A stretch of 64,000 bases of DNA from Macrobrachium rosenbergii (GCF_040412425.1 NC_089788.1:66082720-66146719); one strand, 5' to 3'; counted from the stretch's first letter, positions 23,253 through 36,589 are shown. Translations and numbers: made by a program. Notes: a model not told the origin generated them from the sequence alone.

Positions 23253-23366
23253 AAACTGAGGAAGAGTTTAGGGGAACGATGGCTTATGGGAAAAAATGTC
23301 CGGAAGGTAGTCTCCATTATTGTGAAGACATGTTTCAAAGAAATCTTGAGCAATCGTAATCTTAAG
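23253..23366 (+). CDS. SMC6: SMC6 exon: coiled coil to head-domain junction
   Basis: This 114 bp exon is phase 0 at both ends, with acceptor TATTTTTTTCAG and donor AAG|gtaact. It encodes KLRKSLGERWLMGKNVRKVV and SIIVKTCFKEILSNRNLK. The pattern R..C...F...LS.R, directly before the G(K/R)..F strand of the next exon, is typical of the SMC6 C-terminal head. Confidence 0.87.
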
Positions 23367-23851
23367 GTAACTGCTAATATTTACTCTCTATATATTCTCT
23401 GTAACTATTTTTCATATTTATTCTTGATAACTTTATTTTTCCTTTATTAATAAGCATTAAGGGCCAAAGTACCTCACAGTTGCATGAATGAGTAACATTT
23501 CATGGCTTCTAAATGCAAGAATATATTTGACAGAACACTTCTGTATGAAGTCTAATGATTTTTACTTGTCCAGTTATGATTAAGACTTACAAGTAGTGTA
23601 TGTTCTTAATTTCACAAACACTGGCATATGTTTTAAATAGATTTCATAGATTTCAGAAGAGGAAAAAGACTCTGCAAAGCTAGACTTTAGCAGGTTGCAT
23701 AGTGCGACGAAAAAATTCCTAAAATCAAGGGAAAAGTGTAAAAGTATTTTCTTCTAAAAACTAATTCGTATGTTAGTTGAAGACTTTAAACAAGAAAGTG
23801 CAATAATACCAAATCAGATCAAACACCCAAGATGGTTTAGTAGGAAACTGT

Positions 23852-23852
<1 letters not shown>

Positions 23853-23934
<82 letters not shown>
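23853..23934. repeat. (CT)n microsatellite
   Basis: This is a run of about 41 CT dinucleotides in an SMC6 intron. A similar (CT)n run of about 80 bp occurs at 28,211-28,289, also intronic and also upstream of an AT-rich stretch. Confidence 0.95.
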
Positions 23935-23938
<4 letters not shown>

Positions 23939-24094
23939 TGTGCATGATTGTTTTACAAAAGTAATCATATAGCAATATCCTTTAATAGAATGTGAAAAAC
24001 ATAAACGTACACCATGTTTAAGACTGATTTGTGTAAACCAGCATTCTGCTTTCTGATGAGGAGATGCTAAGGAAATTTATTACATATAAATTTA

Positions 24095-24860
24095 ATAATT
24101 GAGGACCCCAGCGGAGCAGGGGCACAAGTGCCGTTTTTTATAACTGAGAAAAACATTTAAAGTTTTCAAACATCAATATTTTTTAAACCAACCATACAAT
24201 TTTAATCTAGTTTTCACCATTTCAAAGGAAATTTATCCCTCTACAATATATAAAAAAATTATGGCATTGTTATATGTTATACTTAAGCTATACCAGAAAA
24301 TGTAAGGTAAAGTAGAGTGTGCTGACTTGTTGTTTTGGTTGATTATAATGATATTTGCAGTTTAATTTACTTTCTTTGGCCATCTCTTAATTATTGACAT
24401 TACAACACATAAGAAAAAAAGTCATGGTATGCACCAAAAAAATAAGCAAGCTCAATACAAAAACAAGTAAAAAATGCGCCAAGGTTTCTTCGGCGCAGTC
24501 AAGTTTTCTGTACACCGTATAATCAGGGCCACCAAAAATACATCTATCCTTTGGTGGTTTCGGTATAATGCTGTATGAACCGCAGCCCATTGAACTTGAA
24601 CCACGGCCCGGTGGTGGCCTGTCCTGCAACGTTGCCAGAAGCATGATTATGGCTAACTGTAACCTTAAGTAAAATAGAAATTACTGAGGAGGCTAGAGGG
24701 CTGCAATTTGGTATGTGTGATGATTGGAGGTTGGATGATCAGCATACCAATTTGCAGCCCTCTAGCCTCAGTAGTTTTTAAGATCTGAGGGCGGACAGAA
24801 AAAGTGCGGACAGACAGACAAAGCCGGCACAATAGTTTCGTTTTCAGAAAACTAAAAAGG
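24095..24860. repeat. Interspersed repeat with a 33 bp-stem hairpin
   Basis: The block starts around GAGGACCCCAGCGGAGCAGG and ends near CGTTTTCAGAAAACTAAAA. Inside, GAGGCTAGAGGGCTGCAATT (near 24,689) and AATTTGCAGCCCTCTAGCCTC (24,751-24,771) are inverted arms around a loop of about 27 bases. I associate this wording with a high-copy decapod repeat, from memory only. Confidence 0.6.
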
Positions 24861-24999
24861 TAAACAGCAATTAAAAACATTGATTGTAATTTCTTATTTT
24901 GAATAAAAAAAATAAAATTCTTATTTAACTACATGAATTGAAAATAAGAAAAACATTAGCATACCAGAATAATGGGCTGAAAATATTGCAATATTAACA

Positions 25000-27021
25000 T
25001 GAAATTTGTGTTCAGGGCATGAGCGTCGTCATCTGTGATTGGGACTTCATCTTCAGGGGTATCTTGAAGTCTTCCTCCTTCTTGAGTGTCTATATTGTCC
25101 CTGAAGTATTGGGCACTCTCAATTGGGGCAACATAAAGTGCTAGATCCTAGAAAAAAATAAAATACAGTATAAGTAAATAGCAATAAAAAAGTGGATTGT
25201 ATTCCTATTTTAAAACCATTAATTGATACATAAACAAGCATTAACTCACTTTGGTATCTTGTAGCTTCTCTTTTGACAGAGGTATGGGGAGGTATAACCA
25301 GGAGGCAGAGTTACCTTAGACAAGTTAAAGGCCTTGCATGAGTACTTCCCTCTGTCTCTCATGAGCCAGACTTGATGGTTGTCAGAAGTGTCTGCCCTGT
25401 CGTAGTTATTCTTGATGGCATACCCCTCCCCATACCTGAAGTCATACACAGTGATGCTGGCATCCTGCAAGTTGGTAGTTTTAGATGTGCACTTTGTGAT
25501 GTATGACTGTAGAAGCTCAAAGTTGAGGAAATCATTTTAGGTCATTTTGACAACTGGAAATCCTTTCTTGACAGCATTCCTGGTGAATTCTGTGTACTCA
25601 TATTTGCTGCCTATCATGAATTCCTTCCTTAACCTCACTTCTATATTGCCAAAATGACAATCACAAGGCATATAAGAGTACTGAGACCAAGAAGTAATGT
25701 TCAATTCTGGCAAACCTCTTACTGCGCATTACCCTTAGACATCCGAGGATCATGCTGATATTCTTATTTTGTCCAGCACAGTTACCAGAAAAAAGAACTA
25801 AGCTTTGTCTGATTGTCAGCATGATTAGCCTCGATGTATTGGTTAACACAACTCATTAATCTCACGTGACCTTCGCTGTGCCATAATCTCATCCCACATG
25901 TACATGGTTGATTTCTGTGTTTTCACATTAAAAACACAAAGTTGTATGTCCACAGTTTTCTTTTATAAAAGCAACACTAGTACTCAACTTTGGTGTCGGC
26001 AGTGTTTGTTGTAGATCGAAACAACACCATAAAATCATCACTGTCTGAACTATTAAAGCATGAAGTGGAGCTCTAGCTTGTGTTGCAAGCACTTTATGTG
26101 CATCCAACTCATGTTGCATTTCATCCAAGCCTGTTCACAACCCATTTGTTTATATTTTTCAATATTTGCTGTCAACAAATCACAGGTGTTATATGTATCA
26201 ACAATGGGAGGCATGAAACTAATATTAAATTTGGTCCTAAACACGTTACAATAATAATTAAAAGAATCAGTATCTACATTTGGATGTTCATCTTTAATAA
26301 ACTTCACGTATATATCATACAGCTTCACAACACTAAGATTTGATTCCACGTACACGCTGGTATGAGATTTTGTACGAGAATAATGAGAGGTCATGGTTGA
26401 CAGCCTCCTAATGTGTTCATGCACAAGGTCTGATTTTTCCCCAGAAAATTTTGATACCCTCGCATTTGTTTCTTGCTTGTCAGCCACTGTTGTTTTCCCC
26501 ATTGTCAGTTTCTTTAAAACAACTTGCACCCTCTTATCCCCTATTCCAAAAATAACCATAAAAGCTTTTTTGCACACACATTGTAATATTTCCATACATC
26601 AAACTATACAAGTTTGTGTCTATGCGAACTTTCCTCTGTGGGTATCCTGCGACGTTTTATCAGCACCGAAACCATTAATTTCTGCAAATATGACGTCTGG
26701 GCATTGTAGTCTCCCATGCCCCAATATTCTTTAAACAATGCCTCTATCACAGGCTTAGTAATTTTTTCAAACACCCATCAGCACAAGCAGGTTTTATTTT
26801 ATGTGCTTCTACTTCTTTAAAAGTCTTTCAGCTAGTATAAGCCTTACCTTCATTACGAAGAATTTAGCAATATTCAATTTCCAAGCTTCAGGCTGGGCCT
26901 TCCTCTTACGACCACGTGAAATACCAGGCTCATCAATAACTTCACTTGTATCGCTATTAACAGCTTCACCTTCACTAATAACGATCTCTTGGTGATCAGT
27001 ATTATCAACACTATCAGCCAT
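25000..27021 (-). pseudogene. Broken transposon-type gene of unnamed family (CAGQNKN motif)
   Basis: Pieces in order on the - strand: a start with acidic N terminus, then RGRKRKAQPEAWKLNIAK (26,809-27,021); CVCKKAFMVIFGIGDKRVQV followed by HYSRTKSHTSVYVESNLSV (26,053-26,595); FSGNCAGQNKNISMILGCL (25,661-25,849); EFMIGSKYEYTEFTRNAVKK and VYDFRYGEGYAIKNNYDRAD (25,250-25,655); and an acidic tail, LALYVAPIESAQYF (25,000-25,148), behind an intron-like gap. Proteins with the same order of motifs occur in many copies in invertebrate genomes and look transposon-derived (possibly the DUF7869 type, from memory). The FSDNC.GQNKN-like block resembles a DDE-type catalytic strand, with Gly replacing the usual Asp here. 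Frameshifts and stops break it. Confidence 0.55.
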
Positions 27022-27613
27022 AGTTAGTACACTATTGAATTACTGTGAAAATACTCATGAAAAGTAAGAAAATAACAGAGCATCCACGAGTGAAACAACA
27101 GCTTGTTCGCGGGCTTAGAGAGAAAGGATGGGACAGCATCATTGTGTCCCGCCATACAAGATAAGAGCTGTGTCAAGCCAATAGAAATGCGAGCCCAGTC
27201 TGTGTGCATTTTCATTGGCCACTGAGACCGAGCTGGTGATGGGTGGAGAGAGATGGCAATGCTCACTCACCCCATACCCCCTGTGCGCACCACCTTAGGT
27301 TTAAAGGGACAGTGGAGAGGCGCCCATGCGTAAGGGAGTCTGTTGGCCCACGTTTTTACACCTCATAAGGGTGGAAAAGTACTTACGTTCAATGGCATAA
27401 TAGACCATAATGTTTCGTGCCTAAGGTCACATATGAAGTACTTATGCATAGAGGAAAGCCTGGGGAAAAAATGTAGTGCTAACTCTATTTTGGCTGTGGT
27501 AACACTTACGCCCTTGCTCTGCTACACGCCTCAATTGTGATAGCACTTTCAAAAAATAATGTTGGTAGGTTTAAAATAGAGATATCTTTAATTTCCATTT
27601 TTATTTTTTCCAG

Positions 27614-27705
27614 GGAAGATTGGTGTTCAGTTTTGAAAATGAAACTCTTACAGTTGAGTTAATGAAGGATGGAAATTTCGATGAACTTGACAGTAGTACA
27701 AAAAA
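27614..27705 (+). CDS. SMC6: SMC6 exon: head-domain strand
   Basis: The acceptor is TTTATTTTTTCCAG and the donor is AAAAA|gtaagt. The exon is phase 0 at the start and leaves AA at the end. It encodes GRLVFSFENETLTVELMKDG and NFDELDSSTK. In SMC6 proteins the corresponding strand reads G.(M/L).F....ETL.(I/V), immediately upstream of the signature motif. The next exon opens with C, giving an Asn codon across the junction. Confidence 0.85.
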
Positions 27706-28205
27706 GTAAGTATATTGTACAGCAACTGCGTCATTGTTAGTTCCTAAGTAAGCAATAAACTTGCAGTAAACATCAAATGATCTCTCCTCAGAGTGAAATA
27801 TGAACTCTACAGTATTGCAATTGTATGTTGTGGTGTCAGCAGTCAAAAGTCTACAAGGTAAGCCGTTACTTCATGAGGTTATATGTTTAGCTGTACAGTT
27901 GCTTATGTTGTACTTTGGAGAAAATTGCTGGATGTAATTGACGACCATTTGAGGAACTACAGTTTATGTAAGACTGAGTGCATTGGTGGTAGTCTGATCA
28001 GTTATTCCGTAGTGCCTGTAATGTGGTTGATTGTTTTCTTAGTACAGTAATCTTTGAACAATTTTGTGAATGGGATTTATTTAATTTTTCGTATTTTTAA
28101 TTTGATGGATTATATTTTTGGGTACTGAAGACATCCAGTTATCTGTGTTGGCATCGTCATTAAAGATTTTTGCAGCTTGTTTTTTAAGTTAATTATAACT
28201 TAAAT

Positions 28206-28290
<85 letters not shown>

Positions 28291-29120
28291 GAGACTTGTT
28301 TTGCTCCCTTCATACAATACTACAGTTTTCACAAAACATGTAATTATTGTGAAAAAAAGTAAAAGAAGTAATTTTTCAGATAGATGAATTAATTATTACT
28401 AGCACATTTCATAGTCATGAATTCATCCCAGATGCTTCAGTTCCTCATAAAATAAAAGTGGTACTGTGCATCTATGATGAATCCTTAGGAGTAAAGTAGC
28501 CTAAAGAGTTATACTTTGTTTCGACTGATCTGTTCTTTTCAAGAAGTAGCAGGGCTGTGAGTAGGGAACTTGAATTAAAAGTAATGGGTTTGTTAATCAA
28601 ATGTATAATAGAGTGTATGCATTTGATTAGCAATGAGTTGCAAGATGACATGCATGCAGTTACACTCTTTAACTAAACATCCCAGAATTTTCAAGCATAT
28701 GCTGAGGAGATGAACAAAGATTGATGAACAAAGATTGTCACTTTTACTTTTTCGAAGTTGCTTTTAAAGCATGAATATAACAATGTACTGCAAATACTTT
28801 ACACTATGGAAGTAGTACTGTATACTGTTGTGAGAGTTCTTAACACAGAAGAAAAAATAACTGTACTAACTCTACTTGCAAAAGAAAAAAGACAAAGTAT
28901 CATTTACATTTAAAGCAGAGGGATTTTACAAGGCAGAGGACAGATACAGAATGACCAACTTGGGAAAGGAAAGCTCATAGCTTTAGACTGGAGATCGTAG
29001 GTATATTAATTTCACAATCCATTATATCAGTCATGCTTACGAGAAAATACAAGCCATCAGTCGTGTTAATTTCAGTGTCCAATAAATCTAATAAATGTAA
29101 CAGATAATTCTGTTAAGTAC

Positions 29121-29478
29121 AAAATAAGTTTTATTTTTGATAGCATAGCCGCTGTTTCGTCCTCAAGGAGTAACCCTTCCATGGTCTACCAGAGCTCCAT
29201 GGTGACCAAACTAATGTCAAAGAATTCTCTTTTGGCTGGTCTCACGGCTAGGCATTGTGTCGTAGTGATAAACACTAACACACGTTGGAGTATGCAATGG
29301 ACTCAAAGATAAGGGGGCAGTTTCCCAAATCATTACAGTGAGGCTGTATACCCAGGTTCTTCCATCACCAAAACCTGCTTAGAAGAAGTAATTCATGCGC
29401 ATTCACAGTCCGCCATATTATCAACAACAGACCCACACAGAGACTAAGAACCATTACTTTTTGTTGGTCAACGCAGTA
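29121..29478 (+). repeat. DIRS 2 left inverted terminal repeat
   Basis: It is inverted relative to the right ITR, including the bases CATTACTTTTTGTTGGTCAA at about 29,452-29,471. In the right ITR the matching bases are split by a TA MITE, so this copy preserves the empty site. Confidence 0.88.
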
Positions 29479-29502
29479 AGGTTTATTATCACCAGCGCTC
29501 CA

Positions 29503-29526
29503 AAAAAAAAAAAAAAAAAAAAAATT

Positions 29527-29569
<43 letters not shown>
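29503..29569. repeat. Adjacent A-tract and long T-tract
   Basis: About 21 A are followed after ATTTA by about 47 T. It can fold back on itself. Homopolymers of this length are prone to sequencing error, so the exact length is uncertain. Confidence 0.85.
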
Positions 29570-29571
<2 letters not shown>

Positions 29572-29869
29572 CGATATCATTAGCGAGGATCTTGGAAACA
29601 TCTAAAATAGCAAGTAAGTGCTTAATATTAAGTTCCAGTTAAAGTTTTAGTTTTAACTTTTGGAATTGATAATTTGTGTGTGAAAGCCGGAAAACGGTGT
29701 TTCTCCCTAACACATTGGTCGGCACTTACTCATCGTTGATTGCAAGTTTCGTAAAGCGCAAATTGTTTTAAAAAATTTTTAATTCTAACTAAATGTTTTA
29801 ACTAAAAGAAATGTTCCACAACTTATCATTAATATAGAAAGTCCTTTGAGATTATATGATGCCTACAAT

Positions 29870-32800
29870 AATCTAGGCATTAAGAATAATTTAGACTAGA
29901 TTAATAGTCGATGTTGTCTGTAGCCTATAACCTAAGCTAGGATTACATATCCTTAAGTGGGCTAGCTTAGACCAAGGACCCTAGGATCAGATAACAGTAT
30001 CTGGGCAAAATAAATTGGTAGCCTAGCTGTTAGGCTACATATTAGTCAAATTCTTGCCTATTATATAAGCCTGTACACTTAAGCATGATCAAAATAATCC
30101 AGGACTAGGCAGTACCTTGTATTAACCCATTCCTGTCCAATTGACGTAATATTACGCAACAACCCCCTACCCCCCTTCTTTTCTGACTGACGTAATTTTA
30201 CGTAAAATTTACCGACATTTTTCGTATGTGTGGTAGGGGTAAATTTTTTTATTTTCGGACAGTTGGTGGTTTCCATAGGCTAAAGCATACCTTGGACCGT
30301 GTAACTCAGGCATCGATACGCCAGGCAAGCAGTCCCTATACTGCGCATGCGCAATTCCCTGGCATAGTAAATTTCTCACAATGAAATCAGCTGATCCTAA
30401 CCACGTTTCTCTCTCGTATCTTACATTTTTTTTATAAAATGTAGGATTACATTATTGGAAACACTCTGTTTGGTATCCTCTATTTTCTATAAATTTTTTA
30501 GTTCCTCTACTGTGCATGCACAAATCCATGGCGTAGTAAAATTCTCACAATGACATCAGCTGATCGCACCCACGCAGGCCTGGCAGGCCACACTTCTGTC
30601 AGAGACCATGCGTGAGGTTGGGTAAACACGTGTGGCTGTTTACATACAGCGGCGTCAATCGAGAACAGTTTCCAACATGCTTTTCGCAAAGTTTTTACGG
30701 TAAAACTAGCGGAAATTCGTTAGTGCATCACATAAGAGACGTCTGGATTTTAGGCAGGGCTCTGAATCTCATTTTTCATTATCATATATATCGATATTTA
30801 GAGAATTTTGTTGGCTTTCTCATAAAAAATAATTCATTCACCTAACTGTTATAGCTTTTGAGCTACGAACGATAATGTTGACAACGGTAACATTTTTTTT
30901 CGTTTCGAACAGCTTATAACGTCAAAATGAAACTGTTGCTGTTACCAAAGCCATTTTTCTTGACTCTCACTTTATTCCTCAACCTTTCCTCTACATTTTT
31001 GTATATTTACAAAGTAATTTCTATGAAAAATCCGAGGTAGGGCTCTTCAAAAAAATGTCTAGCGATAATTCTCACCGTATGCCTGGCAGCGCTCTGTTTC
31101 TTACCCACTTTTCTGTCAATTTTTCACCAACTGGACTTATTCGTTTTTCATTGTTTTATATGTCGATATTTAGAGAATTTTCTTGGCTTTCTCATAAAAA
31201 ATAATTCATTCGCCTAACTGTTATAGTTTTGAGCTACGAACAATAATGTTGACAACGGTAACTTTTTTTCTTCGTTTCGATCAATTTATAACGTGAAAAT
31301 GAAACTGTTGCCGTTACCAAAGCCATTTTTCTTAACTTTCCCTTTATTCTTCAACTTTTCCTCTACTTTTTCGTATATTTACAAAGTAATTTCTATGAAA
31401 AATAACCGAGATAGGGCTCTTCAAAAAAAAATTTTTTCTAGCGATAATTCTCACCATAGGCCGGGCAGTGCGCTCTGTTTCTCACCCTCTTTTCTATCAA
31501 TTTTTTCACCAACTGGACTTATTCGTTTTCCATTGTTTTACATGTCAATATTTAAGGAATTTTTTTGGCTTTCTCATAAAAAATAATTCATTCGCCTAAC
31601 TGTTATAGTTTTTGAGCTACGAACAATAATGTTGACAATGGTAACTTTTTTTCGTTCGATCAATTTATAACGTCAAAATGAAACTGTTGCCGTTACCAAA
31701 GCCATTTTCTTGACTTTCCCTTTATTCTTCAACTTTTCCTCTACTTTTTCGTATATTTACAAAGTAATTTCTATGAAAAATAACCGAGATAGGGCTCTTA
31801 AAAAAATTTTTTCTAGCGATAATTCTCACCATAGGCCGGGCAGAGCGCTCTGTTTCTCACCATCTTTTCTATCAATTTTTTCACCAACTGGACTTATTCG
31901 TTTTCCATTGTTTTATATGTCAATATTTATGGAATTTTATTGGCTTTCTCATAAAAAATAATTCATTCGTCTGACTTTCATAGTTTTTGGGTTACGAACG
32001 AAAATATAAAAATAAGTAACAAATTTTATTTTTTTTTCGTTAAATAACTCACATTTTTTCGTATTTAGAGGGCTGGGACTCTTATTCTGACTATTCCACC
32101 ATAAAATATAAACATTTAGAAAAAAAGGACAGCAAAATGAACGTTGTTGGCATAAAATTTTTATTTTTGCTGAATTTTCGAAATAATTATTTTTTCGCAC
32201 TGTCGAGCGCTCCCAGACACATCGGGGCTCATGTACCCTCAGTGATGTGATAACTATACAGATATGAAAGGGTTAAGTGATAACTTTTTACGAAACATCC
32301 CATCATTGGACTATCGTTAGCATAGACCAAGTAACCTAGGACTAGATGAAATAGCAATCAGTTTTGGATGGTAGCCTAGCTTTAAGGCTACATACTAAGG
32401 TAATTGTGTTTTATGTAACCCATACCCTTAGTTATGTGAATTAAATAATCTGGATGAGGCAGTAGCCTAGATTAGAGTAAGTGATAGCCTAGCTGTAAGG
32501 TTACACATTAGTAATTGTCTTATATAGTAGACCAAATAGCCTAGGATTGGATATGAACAACAACCGGGGTTAGACAAAAATAGTAGCCTAACTATAAGGT
32601 TACATATTAGTAAGTTTCAGTTGTGTATAACCTCCACATTTAAGAGTGATTTAAAATAATCTGGATTAGGCAATAACCTATACTAGGCTAAGAAAGAACA
32701 ATTTAGGAAAAGTCCCGTTTTTTGGTCTTAGTGGTAGTTTAGAACAAATAAGCTTAGGATTATACATAAACAGTATCCTAGGCTTAATAAAATCACCTAG

Positions 32801-33250
32801 TTTTTATGACTTGGAAGTCTATTTGTAAGGCTACATACTAGTAGGGTCTTTTGTAGCTTATACCCTTAAAGGTGAAATAAACCTAGACCAAGCAGCAGCC
32901 TAACCAGATTAAGTAGGAACCCCCCCTTTTTTTTAAGGATATATATCCTACTATTAGCCTAAAACAGTAGTTCAATTTAAGTAAAGCAGCGGCCGAATAT
33001 CAGATAAAAGGGTAATCTCGGCCAGATAAAACAGCAAACTAGATTATAAGGAGGTTCTTTCCTGTATAGTTTATATCCTTAAGAGCTTTATATTAAACCT
33101 AGAATAAGCAGTGGTCTAGAATAGGTTAAGCAAGAACCCTCTAAGAAGTCCTGTATTCTAACCTAATGTAGATTAGGTTAGAAGCATTAAGCTCGGCCAT
33201 ATAAAACAGTAACTCGAGTTAGTTAAATTAGTTTATAGCATTTAGTCTGA
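29870..33250. repeat. Degenerate TAGCCTAG-rich tandem repeat (interrupted)
   Basis: Motifs such as TAGCCTAGCT.TAAGGCTACA, ACATATTAGTAA and ACCTAGGATTA.A recur at irregular spacing of roughly 110-150 bp on both sides of the nested TTAA element. It lies between the left ITR and the gag-like region of DIRS 2, so it may be an expanded leader of that element. Confidence 0.5.
30122..32276. mobile_element. TTAA-flanked piggyBac-type element with internal tandem array
   Basis: The left end is TTAACCCATTCCTGTCC and the right end is GATATGAAAGGGTTAA: TTAA on both sides and CCC...GGG ends, as in piggyBac transposons. The interior has three to four tandem units of about 375-380 bp, each with CTAACTGTTATAG.TTTGAGCTACGAAC (about 30,841, 31,215 and 31,597, and a diverged one near 31,975), TTTCTCATAAAAAATAATTC and AACGTCAAAATGAAACTGTT. 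There is no transposase, so it depended on an autonomous relative. Confidence 0.75.
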
Positions 33251-33729
33251 ATGGCATGACATTTAGAATTGAATTTCACATGGCCATTGCAAACAGGACT
33301 AACAGTGTATAAGTAATACAGCCATATACTGATGTCAAACCTAACTTAAGCCTTAGAGGGTTTAAATTAACATAGATGTTTAATAAAATGCATCACAACT
33401 ACACACTTGTAATAAAGTTAACCTGTAAGATGGAATATACTAACTATATGAGGAACTACAGAATTGCCCCTCGTTAAAAACAATTAATAATAACTAGCTT
33501 TTAATAACAACTTGTTTTATATCACTAGGGGGCCACCATTATGGAGGACTCTCAGCTTAAGTGCTTCGTAGCAAATTGCATAGTTCACTTTTGCCAGTGG
33601 GTATGGTCCATACCACCTGCCATGAGCATAGTCCTTGTAAAAAACAAGGAAAATTTGCTTGGTCACCAGATATGTGCAAAATTTGTAGTATGCTCCTGGC
33701 AGCAAGTTTTAAGGATGAAACAGCTCATT

Positions 33730-35640
33730 TTAAACTGTCTCGATGGACCTAGGGTTCAGTAGGGGTGAGGAAGAGGGAGATTATATCTTTCCGGCAGAAC
33801 TCCGGCAGCAGATATTTAACCCTTTCTCAGAACGATTTATGTTTGGGCCAAAACCCAGTAACATCAGTCCCCAGTACCTCCCAGTTAACCCCGTGGAGGT
33901 AGAGGAATCTTCACATGGGGGTGACATTCTTACAAAGGAATATGAAGTGGACATTGCCACTGAAATGACCTTGTTGAATCCAGAAGGAATTGTATCCCCC
34001 ATGCAGCTATCAGAGGCTGAACAGGATCTTTCCCTCAAAAGGGATACTAGGATCCACCTAACCCAATTGAAATGACTACGTTTTTGGATGGGTACAGTAA
34101 CTCACCCAGGACTTCTGCCCCCTGGGTAACAGGCAATTACAGTTCAGTCATTGATTCTCAGTCAGATTACACAAGCTCCCCCAAAAGGGATACACAGTTT
34201 GCGGCATTTGACCAGTTCCGTAAGGAAATTATGGGTAACATGAAAGTTGTCCTTGCCACAGAATGTCAATATATAATGGACATAACACATGATTCTGAAC
34301 TGGAAATGTCAGTCATGCACACCCGAAAGTGCAAAAGTACTGCATCCTGTAACCAAAAAGTGAGAGTGGATATAAATTCTGCCCAAACAAGGTCTGATGT
34401 TAGAATTCCAACTGGAACCAACAAAATGGCCAGTTCAGGCTACAAAACTTCAGATCAGAACATAATAGGGCTCCAGTACTCACCCCTGATGATACTGATA
34501 ATCCTTGGCAAGATGCCTCAATGTGCATTTTCTCTCCCAATGGTAAGTATCTAATTAATGAGAGAAAAACTATGATCAGAGTTGTCATGTAGAGTTTAGT
34601 GACGAGGCAGCATTCCCTAATACAGAATGGCACCTGGTATTACCTTTGCCAGACATGGAGAAACCACTAAAAGAAATGGTTCTCTGACCTGCATCTAGAA
34701 GGCATCCTTTGCCAGGTCAGTGGAAAATGGATCTTTACTTCCATTCTGAATAAAACCCAAATTGCTCACCAAGTAGCCCCAGCCTTTTGTCCCTTCACTT
34801 TCAAAATAATTAACCATGTGAAGGCAAATTTTCAGAACCTTGAGTCACTGGCAGAATTAAAGCTATTTGCTATGCTTATCCCAGTTTCGAAAAATTCCAC
34901 CAAGAAATGGGCAATGCTTCATCTCCCTTTTGAAAGGTAAAACCTCCCTTTAGTTATAGCTACTCAGCAGTTTGGGACCCCTGTGAGAAAAATCTCAGAG
35001 GGGACAGCCTCGTCAGAATTTCATGCAAGGCTCCACCTCCTTAGTTATAACCTCTACCACCTTGCTGGAAGTTGCCACCTAAAGGATTCCAGAAGATTCC
35101 AGGATCATTTTTGCTGTTGTGGCCAAAAGTCGTATGAGAACCCTATGGGAAGTGCTCTGTGACTTTCTAGAATGGTGCTTAAAAGCACAAATGGAAACAT
35201 TGGAGGACTCCAACAAGTCACTCCCCAATGTGACTGCATTACTACATTCTAACCCCTTTTGTAAGGACCTGTTTTAGGAGTCTGTTGTTGTTCAACTCAG
35301 CAAGTTAAGCCTGCCAAATTGTACAGTGTATGCTCTTTTGGGGAGGTGGGAATTTGGGAAACAAAAACCAGAAATTTCCTTTTGCCCAACCCAAAAAACG
35401 CTTGCTTTGATAAAAAATCATAGAAGCCTTCAGTCACCCCCAAAAGTTTTCCTCAAAAACAGGCAGGTGGTTGGAAGGGACAACAGCAAGGACATCCTTT
35501 TTACAAGGTCCAAAAACCTTCCTATAAGGGAAGAGGAAAAGCAACACCTGGAATACCTCTCAAGGGCAAAGGCAGAGGAAGAGGCAGATACCAGTAGGAA
35601 CTGTATGGTTAGGGGTCAGCTTCGATAACACCACAGGCAA
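33730..35640 (+). pseudogene. DIRS 2 gag-like region
   Basis: Open stretches follow one another: 33,743-34,075 (MDLGFSRGEEEGDYIFPAEL, then an acidic Pro-containing segment), 34,072-34,554, and 35,326-35,628 (FGKQKPEISFCPTQKTLALI to a basic/acidic tail). They lie directly upstream of the RT, where DIRS elements carry the structural gene. There is no diagnostic enzymatic motif and the frames are broken between 34,560 and 35,320. Assignment is by position. Confidence 0.45.
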
Positions 35641-35649
35641 TAGAAGTCT

Positions 35650-36560
35650 TCCCTTTGGGGACACAGCATTATTTTCAATGGGCTGGGGTGGAAATCCTCT
35701 CATCCTGGCGCCCCCCTTCCTTTGAAGGGGTTCTTCCAAAAAACCAGACCCCTCTCTGGAAGATTACGTGCAGAAGGCCCCGTTAAAGGGAGCCATAGAG
35801 AACCATGCGTGTATGTGCTGCCAAGCACGCCTCTTCAGTGTCCCCGACACGGATTCCTCCGAATGAAGAGTGATCCTCAATCTATCAACATTGAACAAGC
35901 ACATTGTTTGCCAAAAGTTTCAGATGACTACTGTTGCCCAAGTACATTCAGTCATTCCAAGAGGGACTTGGACAGATTCTATAGATCTGAAAGATGCATG
36001 CTGGCATGTCCCTATCACCGTTCCCTTCTGCTCCTTCCTAGGGTTCCGGATAGGGAAAGATACATACAGGTTCAAAGTCATGCTCTTTGGGCTAAACATT
36101 CCCCCAAAAATCTTTACAAAATTATTAACGGTAGATGTTCGAGAACACACAAGAAAGAATACAACTAATATCCTATCTAGATGATTAGTTAATCTTGAAG
36201 AGTGCTTGAAAAACCTAAGAGCAGTGTTCAACAGACTACAGTCAAAAGGTTTTATAATAAATGAGAAAAAAATCCCTCATGCCCAGCAGACGCTTTCAGT
36301 GGCTGGGACTGTGTTGGGATGCTCTTCACGACCTGTTGTCTCTCCCCATCAATACTCAAAACAGAGTAAGGAAAGACCTCAAAACATTCCTTGCACAGCC
36401 CAGAATTTCCAGACAGCAATTAGAACGTATGATGGGCCTGCTGCAGTTCACATCAGTAATAGATCCAGTACTCAGATTGAAGCTAAAAAATGTGAACAAA
36501 TTCTGGTTTTGGCATGCAGGAAAAAAGATGAGACCGGCCTCATCAAAATATTAAAAAAAG
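35650..36560 (+). pseudogene. DIRS 2 reverse transcriptase
   Basis: The fingers and palm read MILNLSTLNKHIVCQKFQM, IPRGTWTDSIDLKDACWHVP (first catalytic Asp) and YRFKVMLFGLNIPPKIFTKL from 35,870. The active-site block YLDD is present at 36,174-36,185 but is followed at once by a stop where Trp is expected. The thumb/connection continues in another frame from 36,261: FQWLGLCWDALHDLLSLPI and RISRQQLERMMGLLQFTSVI. At least two frame changes and one stop separate these parts, so no functional enzyme is made. Confidence 0.85.
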
Positions 36561-36589
36561 TTGGGGAGATACTTCGGCCTGGGACCTGG

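Noticed and set aside
29365..29601. Poly-Lys / poly-Phe open frames
   Set aside because: They are translations of the A/T homopolymer tract.
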